The position numbers were made by a program, and so were the translations under genes. Shown piece by piece: positions 25,496 to 34,410 of a stretch of 64,000 nt of DNA. How positions within the stretch are numbered: position 1 is the first letter of the stretch; each line of letters starts with the position of its first letter. The notes under the pieces were generated by a model. That model did no database searches, had not been told where the DNA came from, and worked only from the letters and a program-made list of their open reading frames with translations. The DNA is from Paludibaculum sp. (GTDB taxonomy: Bacteria > Acidobacteriota > Terriglobia > Bryobacterales > Bryobacteraceae), in the NCBI GenBank assembly GCA_029973955.1, contig JARKQJ010000217.1:1-64000 (forward strand), given 5' to 3'.

Positions 25496-26665
25496 TTAAT
25501 CCGGAACCGCGGCCATCCAATAGCCCGGACGGGTTCTGACGCGAAGCTGCGGGCGGTTCACCTTGACTTCGATCTTGTGGAACCCGCCCTCCATCTTGTT
25601 GTTGGGCGAATAGCTCAGGATGTACTGGCTGCGGATCTCGCCGCCGATGGCGGCAATGGCCTCTTCCAGCCCGCGCTCCGTGGTGAAGGCGAACTCGCGG
25701 CCGCCGGTGAACTTCGTGTAGACCTCAGCGGGGTTTTTCACGAAGATCGCCTTGGTGGCCGTGAAGATCTCTTCGATTACCGGCACGAACTCAATGGCAT
25801 AGCCCGGCGCGCCATAGATCTGGGCCGTGGTGGTGGGATCGGGTGAGGCCAGGCCGGGCAGCGGGCGCGAGCCGGCGGGGAAGGGATCGGGCCGCGGGAC
25901 CTGCGGCTTTTCCGTGAGGCGCGTTACCAGGCGGTTGATGTTCAGCGTGAAGACGTCGATGTTATAAAGTTGCAGTTCGGTGGCCACTTCTTTGACCGTG
26001 GTCTCCGACGACTTGTCCATCGTCTGCGCGATCAGCAGAATCACCTTGCGGCGGTCCTTCTTGTTCCGCAACATGCGGGAGGCGGTCTGCACGGCATCGT
26101 TCAAACGGAAGTTCTGCCCGCCCGGCTTGAGCTTCTTCACCGCCTCGTTCATCTTGTCGGCGTCCTGCGTGAACTCCTGCAGGAGTTCGATGCGGTGGTC
26201 GAAGGAGAGAATCGCAGCCTCGCCGTCCTGCCCGATCATGAGGTCGTGCATGACGTTGCCCATCTTCTGGATCTTGGGCAGCATGGTTTCGATGTTGTTG
26301 CTGCGCTGGATGCACACCACCATGGAAAGCGGGAGAAACGCGACGTCGCGGTTGACGTCCTGCTTCTTATCGTTGTCGAAGAGCTCGAAGTCCTGGGGCT
26401 TCAGCCCGTTCACGATGTGGCCGGAACGGTCGGTGACCGTCGTCGGCACCAGCACCACATTCACGGTGGCCCGGATCACCGGCATGTCCGCCAGGTCGTC
26501 GGGCAGTTTGGGCGCCGCCTGACCCGGTTGCTGCTTCGGAGCGCTCTGCCCCGGCTGCGTCTCGCCGGGCTTCGGCAAGCCGGGCTTCGGCGGCAACATG
26601 CCGGGTTGCGTCTGCGCCAGCAGAACCAGCCCCAATCCCGTGATCAACGCCAATCTCTTCATCAT
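25496..26665 (-). CDS. VWA-domain secreted protein (acidobacterial TIGR03436-like)
   Basis: A 389-residue protein. The signal peptide MMKRLALITGLGLVLLAQ is followed by a Pro/Gln-rich linker (about 20-55). The segment VNVVLVPTTVTDRSGHIVNGLKPQDFELFDN is the standard opening of the TIGR03436 family, and a von Willebrand A-like fold follows. The usual metal-site DxSxS after the first strand is replaced by VVCIQRSNN, so metal binding may be lost. It ends with QYILSYSPNN and VRTRPGYW, also typical. The function of this family is unknown. The frame upstream of this Met overlaps mogA and was not used. Confidence 0.88.
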   Translation of the reverse strand: MMKRLALITGLGLVLLAQTQPGMLPPKPGLPKPGETQPGQSAPKQQPGQAAPKLPDDLADMPVIRATVNVVLVPTTVTDRSGHIVNGLKPQDFELFDNDKKQDVNRDVAFLPLSMVVCIQRSNNIETMLPKIQKMGNVMHDLMIGQDGEAAILSFDHRIELLQEFTQDADKMNEAVKKLKPGGQNFRLNDAVQTASRMLRNKKDRRKVILLIAQTMDKSSETTVKEVATELQLYNIDVFTLNINRLVTRLTEKPQVPRPDPFPAGSRPLPGLASPDPTTTAQIYGAPGYAIEFVPVIEEIFTATKAIFVKNPAEVYTKFTGGREFAFTTERGLEEAIAAIGGEIRSQYILSYSPNNKMEGGFHKIEVKVNRPQLRVRTRPGYWMAAVPD

Positions 26666-26684
26666 TTCTTGGATGCCTCGCGCT

Positions 26685-27185
26685 TCAGCCGCGTTTCGTT
26701 TCTTCCAGATGCTCAGTCCGCCCCTGCACCAGATCCACAACGTGCGGCACCAAGTCCAAGATAGCATTCAACGACTCCACGGCACCCTTCGGCGCCCCCG
26801 GCACGTTCACAATCAGCGACGCGCGCCGCACCCCAGCCAGTCCACGCGAGAGCGCGGCGCGCCGCGTCTTTCTAAGTCCTTCGGCCCGCATCAGTTCGGC
26901 AAAGCCCGGCAACTCCTTCTCGATCACCGCCCGGGTGGCCTCCGGCGTCACATCGCGCGCGGCCACGCCCGTGCCGCCGGTGGTGACAATCAGGTCGGCC
27001 CGCGCCCCGTCGGCCAGTTCCGCCAACCGGGCGCTGATGCGCGCCTGCTCGTCCGGCAGCACCTCCACGCCGAGCACCTCCCAACCCTGGGCCCGGCACA
27101 GCCGCTCCAGGGCCGGGCCTGAGAGATCTTCCCGCAGGCCCGCCGCCGCGCCGTCGGAGATGGTGAGAATCAGCACCCGGATCAT
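26685..27185 (-). CDS. MogA/MoaB-family molybdopterin adenylyltransferase
   Basis: A 166-residue protein starting MIRVLILTISDGAAAG. The family motif LIVTTGGTGVAARDVTPEA and the C-terminal NVPGAPKGAVESL are clear. It adenylates molybdopterin before molybdenum insertion. It starts in an ATGA overlap with moaC and is the third gene of a moeA-moaC-mogA operon. Whether it is a true MogA or a MoaB paralogue cannot be settled here. Confidence 0.93.
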   Translation of the reverse strand: MIRVLILTISDGAAAGLREDLSGPALERLCRAQGWEVLGVEVLPDEQARISARLAELADGARADLIVTTGGTGVAARDVTPEATRAVIEKELPGFAELMRAEGLRKTRRAALSRGLAGVRRASLIVNVPGAPKGAVESLNAILDLVPHVVDLVQGRTEHLEETKRG

Positions 27186-27646
27186 CGCTTCCAATGCCCC
27201 GACTTTCCGCCCGTCTTTTCCACCAGTTCCAGCGCTTCAATCACCATGCCCTTGTCGAGCGCCTTGGTCATGTCGTAGACGGTGAGCGCCGCCACGGAGG
27301 CGGCCGTCAGCGCCTCCATCTCCACGCCGGTCACCCCCATGGTGGTGACGCTGGTTTCGATCAGCACGCCGTCCCGCTTCACGGTGGTCTCGACGCCCAC
27401 GTGCGAGAGCGCCAGGGGATGGCACATCGGAATCAGCTCATGCGTCCGCTTGGCCGCCATCACGCCGGCGATTCGGGCGACTTCCAAAGGGTTCCCCTTG
27501 CTGTTCTCCGGCAAGGCCTTCACCACGGAAGGCTTCATCCGCACGAAGGCCCGGGCGCGCGCGGTCCGCTTCGTCGCGGCCTTCTCCGAGACATCCACCA
27601 TCCGCGCCTGGCCGGTCTCGTCGTAGTGCGAGAGCTTCTTCTTCAT
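27182..27646 (-). CDS. moaC: Cyclic pyranopterin monophosphate synthase
   Basis: A 154-residue protein with the MoaC signatures ARMVDVSEK, ELIPMCHPL (catalytic His region) and VTGVEMEALTAASVAALTVYDM. It converts the MoaA product to cyclic pyranopterin monophosphate in molybdenum-cofactor synthesis. The start overlaps the moeA stop by ATGA, and its stop overlaps mogA the same way. No moaA is present in the window. Confidence 0.97.
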   Translation of the reverse strand: MKKKLSHYDETGQARMVDVSEKAATKRTARARAFVRMKPSVVKALPENSKGNPLEVARIAGVMAAKRTHELIPMCHPLALSHVGVETTVKRDGVLIETSVTTMGVTGVEMEALTAASVAALTVYDMTKALDKGMVIEALELVEKTGGKSGHWKR

Positions 27647-28842
27647 GGCAGCAGAACTCCGATCATCTCACCCTCCGCGTACTCTTCCTTCTGCGCATCG
27701 GCCACCAGCAAACAGTTCGCCCGCGCCAAAGCCGGGACATCCCCGGAGCCGGACCACTTCACGTGCGTCAATCTGCCATCCTCCCCCAACCGCGCCGGCA
27801 GGAAGCGCGTCAGCCCCGCTTTGTGCCGGAACGGCGCCGCCAGCGGCGCTTGCGTCAATTTCAGCAGGCTCTCCTCCTGCCCGCCGAGCAGCTCCACGGC
27901 CGCCCGCGCCAGCGTTTCGAAACAGACCATCGTGGACGCCGGATTCCCCGGAAGTCCAAAGAAGAACCGTCCGTTCGCGCGCCCGAAGACGCACGGCTGC
28001 CCGGGCTGCAGCTTCACCCGGTCGAAGTAGAACTCAGCGCCAAATCGCGCCAATGCCAGCTCCACCACGTCATACTTGCCCGCCGAGACTCCACCGGAAA
28101 GCAGCAGCAGGTCGAAGCGCAATCCGTCCTCCACCATGTGCGCGGTCTCCTCCAGATCATCCGGCGCCACGCCCAGGATGAAAGCCTCGCCCCCGGCGCG
28201 AACCACCTGCACTGCCAACGACCACGAGTTCGAGTTCCGGATCTGGTGCGGCGCCGGCTGCCGGTCCAGTTCCACCAGTTCATCGCCCGTCGCAAGAATA
28301 GCCACCCTGGGCTTGGCGAATACTTCCACCTCCGCGCAGCCCAGCGTCGCCAGCAGCGCCGTTTCCGACGTCCCGATGCGCACCCCCGCTTTCAGCAGGA
28401 TCTCGCCCTCTTCCGCATCGCAGCCGCGCCCATTGACGTTTTCGCCGTCGCGCAGGGAACGATCGACCGTCAAAGCCGCACCCTCCCGGCGCACGTGCTC
28501 CACCATCACCACGGCATCCGCGCCGCGCGGCACCGTCGCGCCGGTCATGATCTCGACTGCCTCGCCCGGCCCTACCTCCACCCTGCACGCCTGTCCGGCG
28601 CGCACTTCGCCCGTTACGATGAGGACCCCGGGTAGATCCCCGGCGCGCACCGCGAATCCATCGCGCATCGAGCGGGGCTCCGCCGGATAATCCCGATCCG
28701 CCTCCACGTCCACCGCCAGCACCCGCCCTGCCGCTTCCATCAAGCCAACCCGCTCCACCCGCGGCCGCTCCCTGAGCGCCTTCACTCGCTCCGCTACGAT
28801 CTCTCTCGCCTGCTGAAAACTGACTGTTGCCACAGCGCCCAT
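27643..28842 (-). CDS. moeA: Molybdopterin molybdenumtransferase
   Basis: A 399-residue protein starting MGAVATVSFQQAREI. MoeA motifs are RSMRDGFAV, IMTGATVPRGADAVVMVE, ILATGDELVE, LLSGGVSAGKYD and FGLPGNPAST. It inserts molybdenum into adenylated molybdopterin. The frame extends to 29175 but that region belongs to the PEP-CTERM gene. It is the first gene of the Moco operon. The xanthine-dehydrogenase-type enzyme at 44.2-48.0 kb is an obvious consumer of the cofactor. Confidence 0.95.
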   Translation of the reverse strand: MGAVATVSFQQAREIVAERVKALRERPRVERVGLMEAAGRVLAVDVEADRDYPAEPRSMRDGFAVRAGDLPGVLIVTGEVRAGQACRVEVGPGEAVEIMTGATVPRGADAVVMVEHVRREGAALTVDRSLRDGENVNGRGCDAEEGEILLKAGVRIGTSETALLATLGCAEVEVFAKPRVAILATGDELVELDRQPAPHQIRNSNSWSLAVQVVRAGGEAFILGVAPDDLEETAHMVEDGLRFDLLLLSGGVSAGKYDVVELALARFGAEFYFDRVKLQPGQPCVFGRANGRFFFGLPGNPASTMVCFETLARAAVELLGGQEESLLKLTQAPLAAPFRHKAGLTRFLPARLGEDGRLTHVKWSGSGDVPALARANCLLVADAQKEEYAEGEMIGVLLP

Positions 28843-28877
28843 TTTACCGCCGGCATCTGCCCCATCAGCGCATGAAC

Positions 28878-28915
28878 AACGGGCCAGAGAGGCGTTGCCG
28901 CCGCCCTGGCCCGTT
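28878..28915 (-). terminator. Terminator-like hairpin after the PEP-CTERM gene
   Basis: A 9-bp perfect stem AACGGGCCA/TGGCCCGTT with a 20-nt GC-rich loop lies between the PEP-CTERM stop and the moeA start. On the minus strand GTTGTTC follows, a weak U tract. Confidence 0.55.
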
Positions 28916-28940
28916 TTGCTTCCAGGAGAATCTCGTTTGC

Positions 28941-29615
28941 TCAGCGCCTCAACCGGCGCTGCAGCGCCAGCAGTGCGACGCCCGCGCCCATCAGCACGAA
29001 AGTGCCGGGCTCGGGAACCTCGCCCACCGCACCCTGCCGGCCGGACACCGTGGCATCCAGCCAGAAGCCGTCCCACTGGGAGTTGCCGGAGGACCCACGC
29101 AGTTCCAGCGTGTTCACGCCGGAAACAAAGAAGCCGCTGCCCAGGGCCACGCTGATCGCCTGGTCCCCGCCCCACGCGGATCCCCCATCGGCAGTGGACG
29201 GGTCGATCAGATTGCCGTTCAGATACACCCCTTGACGGAAGTCGGCAACCCGCCAGAAACCGGCTAACGACACCGTGGAGAGGTCGTAGCCACTCAGGTC
29301 GAAAGTGCGCTGCACCCTGACAGTATTACCAATGCCCCATCCAGTGCTGGAACTGGAATCTGTGATCGATGGGTCGCTGATCCACTTCGCGGTGGAAGCT
29401 ACGCTTTCCATCCCGCAGCAAATCTGGGGCGGGAACAGCACCTTGGCCGCGTTGTAAGTGCCGCCGCCGTCGGTGGAAATCTGCCAGAAGGAATCCAGCG
29501 CCCCATCCGACAAGACGGCCTGGCCGGCGTCAACGCCGGTCCGAAGAATGACGCTCGCCTGTGCGTTCAGCCCAAAGGCCACACAGACAGCTATCGAAGC
29601 AATGTACTTTTTCAT
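28941..29615 (-). CDS. PEP-CTERM sorting-domain protein
   Basis: A 224-residue secreted protein starting MKKYIASIAVCVAFGLNAQA, preceded by a strong GGAGGAGGGG. The mature part looks like a carbohydrate-binding or lectin-like beta sandwich (TFDLSGYDLSTVSLAGFWRV, YLNGNLID). It ends in VPEPGTFVLMGAGVALLAL plus Arg-rich tail, a textbook PEP-CTERM signal for exosortase. No exosortase gene is in the window. Confidence 0.9.
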   Translation of the reverse strand: MKKYIASIAVCVAFGLNAQASVILRTGVDAGQAVLSDGALDSFWQISTDGGGTYNAAKVLFPPQICCGMESVASTAKWISDPSITDSSSSTGWGIGNTVRVQRTFDLSGYDLSTVSLAGFWRVADFRQGVYLNGNLIDPSTADGGSAWGGDQAISVALGSGFFVSGVNTLELRGSSGNSQWDGFWLDATVSGRQGAVGEVPEPGTFVLMGAGVALLALQRRLRR

Positions 29616-29930
29616 TCGCCCCTCCTCCAAAAGGGTTCGATGTTGGTTACACAATCCGGCTCCTCCGAAAGACTCGCCGGGTATGAGAGGAATATATCAC
29701 CAATCGGTACGGATTGAAACCCTCAAGTCCATCTCATGTCGCTCCTCGGTAGATCCCCTGATGCTCTACCTTTCTCGCGGTCCGCTGTGCGGCCGGAGCC
29801 GGACCAGCGGCACAGTTCGAGCACGTGCCACGCTGTTGCGCGACAATGAAGGGCAACGCGCCCTTCAGCGCACCGGGATGCCTGACAACCGAATCAGCCC
29901 GCGCTCTCTGGTCCACCACCCATACGCCCG
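29616..29930. other. Non-coding divergent region between PEP-CTERM and M16 genes
   Basis: About 315 bp with no convincing gene. It holds two inverted repeats: GGTCCG/CGGACC at about 29778-29803, and GAAGGGC-AACGC-GCCCTTC at 29848-29866. Either could act in the 5' leader of the M16 peptidase gene. Promoters for both divergent units must lie here, but I could not pick boxes with confidence. Confidence 0.5.
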
Positions 29931-31220
29931 ATGACTACTTCCATGGCAGAAGCCAACATCTTCCCTTTTCCCTATCATCTGCACGACTTTGCGAACGGCC
30001 TCCGTCTGGTCACCGTGCCCGTCCCATACCCCAACATCGTCAGCCTCTACATTGTGGTCCACACCGGCTCGCGCAATGAGGTGGAGGAAGGCCGCTCCGG
30101 CTTCGCGCACTTCTTCGAACACATGATGTTCCGGGGTACGCCAGCCTTCCCGCCGGACCGCTATGAGGCCGTGCTCCAGGAGACCGGCGCCTCCTCCAAC
30201 GCTTATACCGACGACGACCGCACCGTCTACCACACCACCCTCACGCGCGCCGACTTCGAGGCCGTCCTCGCCATGGAAGCCGACCGCTTCATGAACCTCG
30301 CCTACTCGCTTGAGGATTTTCAGACCGAAGCGCTGGCCGTCTACGGCGAGTACAACAAAGACTCCACCGAGCCCGTGAACAAACTCTTCGAAGTCCTGCG
30401 CGACACGGCCTTCGACCGCCATACCTACAAGCACACCACCATGGGCTTCCTGCGCGACGTCGAGCGCATGCCCACCATGTACGACTACTCGCGCACTTTC
30501 TTCGATCGCTTCTACCGGCCAGAACACACCACGCTCATCGTCGCGGGCGACGTCGATCCGGATGAAGTCCAATCCCTGGTTCAACGCCATTGGGGACACT
30601 GGACGCGCGGCGCCTACCAGGTTTCCATTCCACACGAACCAGCCCAGAACGGTGCCCGCCGGGCCTCCATCCCCTGGCCTTCGCACACCCTCCCCTACCT
30701 TCTCATCGCACACAAATCCCCGGCCTATTGCGACATTTCGCCCGATTGCGCGGCGCTGGATCTCGTCTCCTTCCTCGGCTTCTCGCAATCCTCCCCGCTC
30801 TACGAGAAGCTCGTTCTCGACGACCAGTCCGTCGACATCCTGTGGGCCTCCAACTCCGACCACATCGACCCCTACCTGTTCACCGTGATGGCTCGCTTGA
30901 AAGACCCGGCGCGCGTGTCCGATGTAGAGAGCGCCGTCCTCGACACCTTGCACTCCTTCACCACCACGCCCATCGACGCCCGGAAGCTGGAAGAGGCCAA
31001 GAGCCACCTGCGCTACCGTTTCGCGCTTTCGCTGAACAACACCGAATCGGTCGCCTCCAACCTCGCCCACTACATCTCGCTGCGCCGCACGCCAGAAACC
31101 ATCGACCGCCTCTACCGGCTCTATGCGCAGCTCACGCCGGATGACATTCTGCGCGTGGCGCGCTGGTGCTTCCAACCGGCAACCCGCACCACGGTTACCC
31201 TCCAGCAGGAGGCGGCATAG
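29931..31220 (+). CDS. M16 zinc peptidase, catalytic subunit
   Basis: A 429-residue insulinase-family peptidase. The inverted zinc motif is HFFEH (60-64), with the third ligand Glu further down in the ALAVYGEYN region (about 130-140). A second M16 domain starts near residue 200 (VDPDEVQSLVQRHWG). No signal peptide is visible, so it is probably cytoplasmic, or periplasmic by an unseen route. It is directly followed by a second M16 gene (TAG then ATG, no spacer), as in heterodimeric M16B peptidases. ATG at 29943 is an alternative start. Confidence 0.93.
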   Translation: MTTSMAEANIFPFPYHLHDFANGLRLVTVPVPYPNIVSLYIVVHTGSRNEVEEGRSGFAHFFEHMMFRGTPAFPPDRYEAVLQETGASSNAYTDDDRTVYHTTLTRADFEAVLAMEADRFMNLAYSLEDFQTEALAVYGEYNKDSTEPVNKLFEVLRDTAFDRHTYKHTTMGFLRDVERMPTMYDYSRTFFDRFYRPEHTTLIVAGDVDPDEVQSLVQRHWGHWTRGAYQVSIPHEPAQNGARRASIPWPSHTLPYLLIAHKSPAYCDISPDCAALDLVSFLGFSQSSPLYEKLVLDDQSVDILWASNSDHIDPYLFTVMARLKDPARVSDVESAVLDTLHSFTTTPIDARKLEEAKSHLRYRFALSLNNTESVASNLAHYISLRRTPETIDRLYRLYAQLTPDDILRVARWCFQPATRTTVTLQQEAA

Positions 31221-32630
31221 ATGCAACTCATTTCGCTGCCCGACTCCTCCCCCCTCGTCACGCTCCGCATCCTGTTCCGCACGGGCTCGGCCCAGGACCC
31301 CGCGGGCAAAGGCGGCGCCGCCTGGATGACCGCTCTGCTGCTCGCCTCTGGCGGCAGCCGCACGCGGTCCAACAAAGAGATTCTGGACGCCTTTTTCCCG
31401 CTCGCCACCGAGGTCGGCAGCCAAGTGGATAAGGAGATGATCGCGTTTTCCGCCGAGACGCACCGCGACAACCTGGACGCGTTCTATGAGATCTTCCGCG
31501 CCATGCTGCTGGACCCGGGCTGGCGCTCAGACGACTTCCAGCGGCTGCGCGACGACGCCGTCAACTACCTCGAATCCGGTCTCCGCGCGGAGAACGATGA
31601 GGAGTTCGCCAAGGAGATGCTGTATCAGCGCATCTATCAGGGCCATCCCTATGAGCGGCACAACGCCGGCTCCGTCAGCTCGCTCAAAGCCTTGAAACTC
31701 TCCGATTTGCGCGAGTTCTACACGGCCCACTTCACCCGCGAAAACCTCACCATCTGCCTCGCCGGCGGGTACCCGCGCGAATTTGAGCGCCGCATCCGTC
31801 AGGACTTTTCGTCGCTTCCATTGAAGGCCCGCCCACAGCAGGCCATCCCCGCCCCAGCCTCCATCGCCGAATCACACGCACTCTTCATCGAGAAACCCGC
31901 TCGGGGCGTCGCCATCTCGCTCGGCTTTCCCATCGATGTCCGCCGAGGACACCCGGACTTCCCTGCCCTCCTGTTAGCCACCTCCGCTCTCGGCCAGCAC
32001 CGCATGTCCAGCGGCCGCCTCTTCAACCGCATGCGCCAGATCCGCGGCCTCAACTACGGCGATTACGCCTACATCGAGTATTTCCCCGGCGGAATGTACA
32101 GCCTGGAGCCCGAACCCAACCTGGCACGCTCCCAGCAGATCTTCCAGCTTTGGATCCGCCCAGTCGAGCGCGAGCAGGCCCACTTCGCCCTCCGGCTCGC
32201 TCTGTATGAGCTTCACCGCCTCATTGAACACGGCATCGACGCCGAAGAGTTCGAGCGCACCCGCAGCTTCCTGCCCAAATACTCGAAACTCCTTCTGAAG
32301 ACCAGGGACGCCGAACTTGGCTACCTGGCCGACAGCGCCTTCTACCAGACTCCGCCGTACCCCGAGTATCTGGAGCAGAGCTTCGCCCAGCTCACACTGG
32401 AGGCGGTCAACGCGGCCATTCGCCGCCACCTGCGCACCGGCCCACTGCACATCGTGATGGTGGGCGAAGGACTGGCAGGCTTGCGCGATGACATCCTGTC
32501 CAACAAGCCCTCGCCCATCGAATACAACACACCCAAGCCGGACGACATCCTCGCGGAAGACAAGAAGATCGAGCAACTGCCCCTGACACTGAAGGCAGAT
32601 CTCATCCCCGCCGGGAGAGCATTCGCCTGA
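31221..32630 (+). CDS. M16 peptidase-like partner subunit without the zinc motif
   Basis: A 469-residue M16-fold protein. At the place of the HxxEH motif it reads GKGGAAWMTALLLASGG, so it cannot bind zinc as a peptidase. The M16 helices (RLRDDAVNYLES, SGRLFNRMRQIRGLNYG) are kept, the latter containing the R/Y motif that contacts substrate in such non-catalytic subunits. Immediately downstream of the catalytic subunit, it very probably forms the dimer with it. Confidence 0.92.
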   Translation: MQLISLPDSSPLVTLRILFRTGSAQDPAGKGGAAWMTALLLASGGSRTRSNKEILDAFFPLATEVGSQVDKEMIAFSAETHRDNLDAFYEIFRAMLLDPGWRSDDFQRLRDDAVNYLESGLRAENDEEFAKEMLYQRIYQGHPYERHNAGSVSSLKALKLSDLREFYTAHFTRENLTICLAGGYPREFERRIRQDFSSLPLKARPQQAIPAPASIAESHALFIEKPARGVAISLGFPIDVRRGHPDFPALLLATSALGQHRMSSGRLFNRMRQIRGLNYGDYAYIEYFPGGMYSLEPEPNLARSQQIFQLWIRPVEREQAHFALRLALYELHRLIEHGIDAEEFERTRSFLPKYSKLLLKTRDAELGYLADSAFYQTPPYPEYLEQSFAQLTLEAVNAAIRRHLRTGPLHIVMVGEGLAGLRDDILSNKPSPIEYNTPKPDDILAEDKKIEQLPLTLKADLIPAGRAFA

Positions 32631-32669
32631 CGATGCGCGCCGGCGTCCGCGCGCACCGCCGGCCTCATC

Positions 32670-34268
32670 TCAGCGCTTCTTCTTTCCGAACAGCCCGCCC
32701 ACGCCGGGAACGCTCCCGCCGACGGCGCCCGTCACCGCCTGCTTCGCCGCATTCCCCGCCATCGCCTTGGCGTTCGGCACGAACTTGGGATCCGAAGTCG
32801 TTCCCTCAATCGTGAACGGAACGCCGTTTCCGCCACCGATCCCAGCCTTCTGAACTGCGCCGGCCCCCGCTGCCAGATCCGCATTCATCGTGAAATTCAA
32901 CGCCCCAGAGGGGCTCACCGTTCCGCTCCCGGTGATGGTGCCGAACGCCGGCACCGCGAGATGAATCCCGTTTGCCTGCGTCCCTTCCGGCCCCGAGTTC
33001 ACGTTCGCCGAGAGGTCCTGGATCGTCGTGTCCCGGCCGCCGGAACTCTTCCCGCCCAGGGCTGGAATGACCGACAATTTTGAACTGAGATCGTAGGACG
33101 CCAGCTTCGCGTTCGCCAGCTTCACCGCGCCAGCCACCACCGGCGCCGCCGTAGTGCCTGACACTCCCACATCTACAGAGAGCGTCCCGCCCTGCAGCTT
33201 CGATCCTGGAGGCAATACTACGCCCAGCGCCGGCAATACCGCCTGCACCTCATCCACCGGCATGCCCGGCGCGCTCACCTTGAGGTTCAGTCCCGTTGCG
33301 CTTCCCTGCTGCTGATAGGCCCCCGTCAGGTGGGCGACGGCCTTGCCGATCCCAACGTCGCATTGTGCTAACTGTCCGGAATCGGATGTCATGTTGTGCT
33401 CGACAACATACTTTAGGCTGACCGGCACGCCCGAAGGCCCGCCTTTGGCGGCCAATTTGAGCTTCTCGGTATTCAAAGTGCCGCTCGCCTTGGCCACCTG
33501 CCCGTTGGAAACGACGGATCCCTCCAGATCCGCAATGCCTTGAATCCCCGTGGTTGGCTCCACAAAGCCCGAAGCGGCAAGGTCGAAGTCCTTTATTTTC
33601 AGAGTGATATCAAGTGGGGCCTGCCCCGCGGAGCCAGCCAGCGGCCCACAGCTCCCCTTGAGTGCCAGGCTTCCGCCCCCCGGCAGCTTCGCCCCAATTT
33701 CAACCGGAAACTTCGCGGATGTGGAGAAACCCCTCACCTCCAGCGTTACGTCTTCGTAACTATGAGGGGCTTCCGCTGAGTTTGCCGTCCCGACAAGGAT
33801 GCGTCCCTTTGTGATCTCAATCTTGTCCACCGAGAGCGCCTGTTCCGCGGGCTTGCCGCCCTTCTCCGCCGTGGCCGCGCCCGCTCCCAGTGTGGAGAAA
33901 TTCCAACGGTTCCCCGACCCCTTCAGCAGTGCAATCTGCGGCTCCTCAATCCTGATCCCCGTCACGTGCAGCGTCTTCTTGAAGACCAGCGGCATCACCT
34001 CAACGCCGGCCACAAACTTCTTGGCCGCCAGAAACGGCTTTTGGCTGAATGCCGGATCATCCGCAATCGTGATGTCGTCGGCGGAGACCGAACCCGAAAA
34101 CACCGATAGACTCAGGTTCCCGACCTTCACCCCCCGCCCGAGTGCCTTGCTGAGTTCCTGCTCCAGCATCGGCCGGAAATTGCTCACGTTGACCAGCTTC
34201 GGCAGAATCGCGCCAACCACTACCACCACTCCGGCCGCGATCAGTCCGATTCGAACTCCACGTGTCAT
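32670..34268 (-). CDS. AsmA-family protein
   Basis: A 532-residue protein with an N-terminal membrane anchor (GVRIGLIAAGVVVVVGAIL) followed by the AsmA domain start (LEQELSKALGRGVKVGNLSLSVF). A long beta-rich periplasmic region follows, ending in a Gly/Ala-rich part and a basic tail GLFGKKKR. AsmA-like proteins are linked to phospholipid traffic and outer-membrane biogenesis. GGGAGAAGG precedes the ATG. The unit is single and convergent with the M16 pair. Confidence 0.9.
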   Translation of the reverse strand: MTRGVRIGLIAAGVVVVVGAILPKLVNVSNFRPMLEQELSKALGRGVKVGNLSLSVFSGSVSADDITIADDPAFSQKPFLAAKKFVAGVEVMPLVFKKTLHVTGIRIEEPQIALLKGSGNRWNFSTLGAGAATAEKGGKPAEQALSVDKIEITKGRILVGTANSAEAPHSYEDVTLEVRGFSTSAKFPVEIGAKLPGGGSLALKGSCGPLAGSAGQAPLDITLKIKDFDLAASGFVEPTTGIQGIADLEGSVVSNGQVAKASGTLNTEKLKLAAKGGPSGVPVSLKYVVEHNMTSDSGQLAQCDVGIGKAVAHLTGAYQQQGSATGLNLKVSAPGMPVDEVQAVLPALGVVLPPGSKLQGGTLSVDVGVSGTTAAPVVAGAVKLANAKLASYDLSSKLSVIPALGGKSSGGRDTTIQDLSANVNSGPEGTQANGIHLAVPAFGTITGSGTVSPSGALNFTMNADLAAGAGAVQKAGIGGGNGVPFTIEGTTSDPKFVPNAKAMAGNAAKQAVTGAVGGSVPGVGGLFGKKKR

Positions 34269-34410
34269 AGACCTTCTCCCTTTAGTTCAGGGCCGGTGTT
34301 CCCGGTTGGCCCAGCTAGATTCTACGACGACCTCTCACCAGAATCACCCCGCTCTTTCGTTATCCGTTCCCTTTGCAGTCGAATCGCCCTAGAATGAGCC
34401 AAAGATCGAA

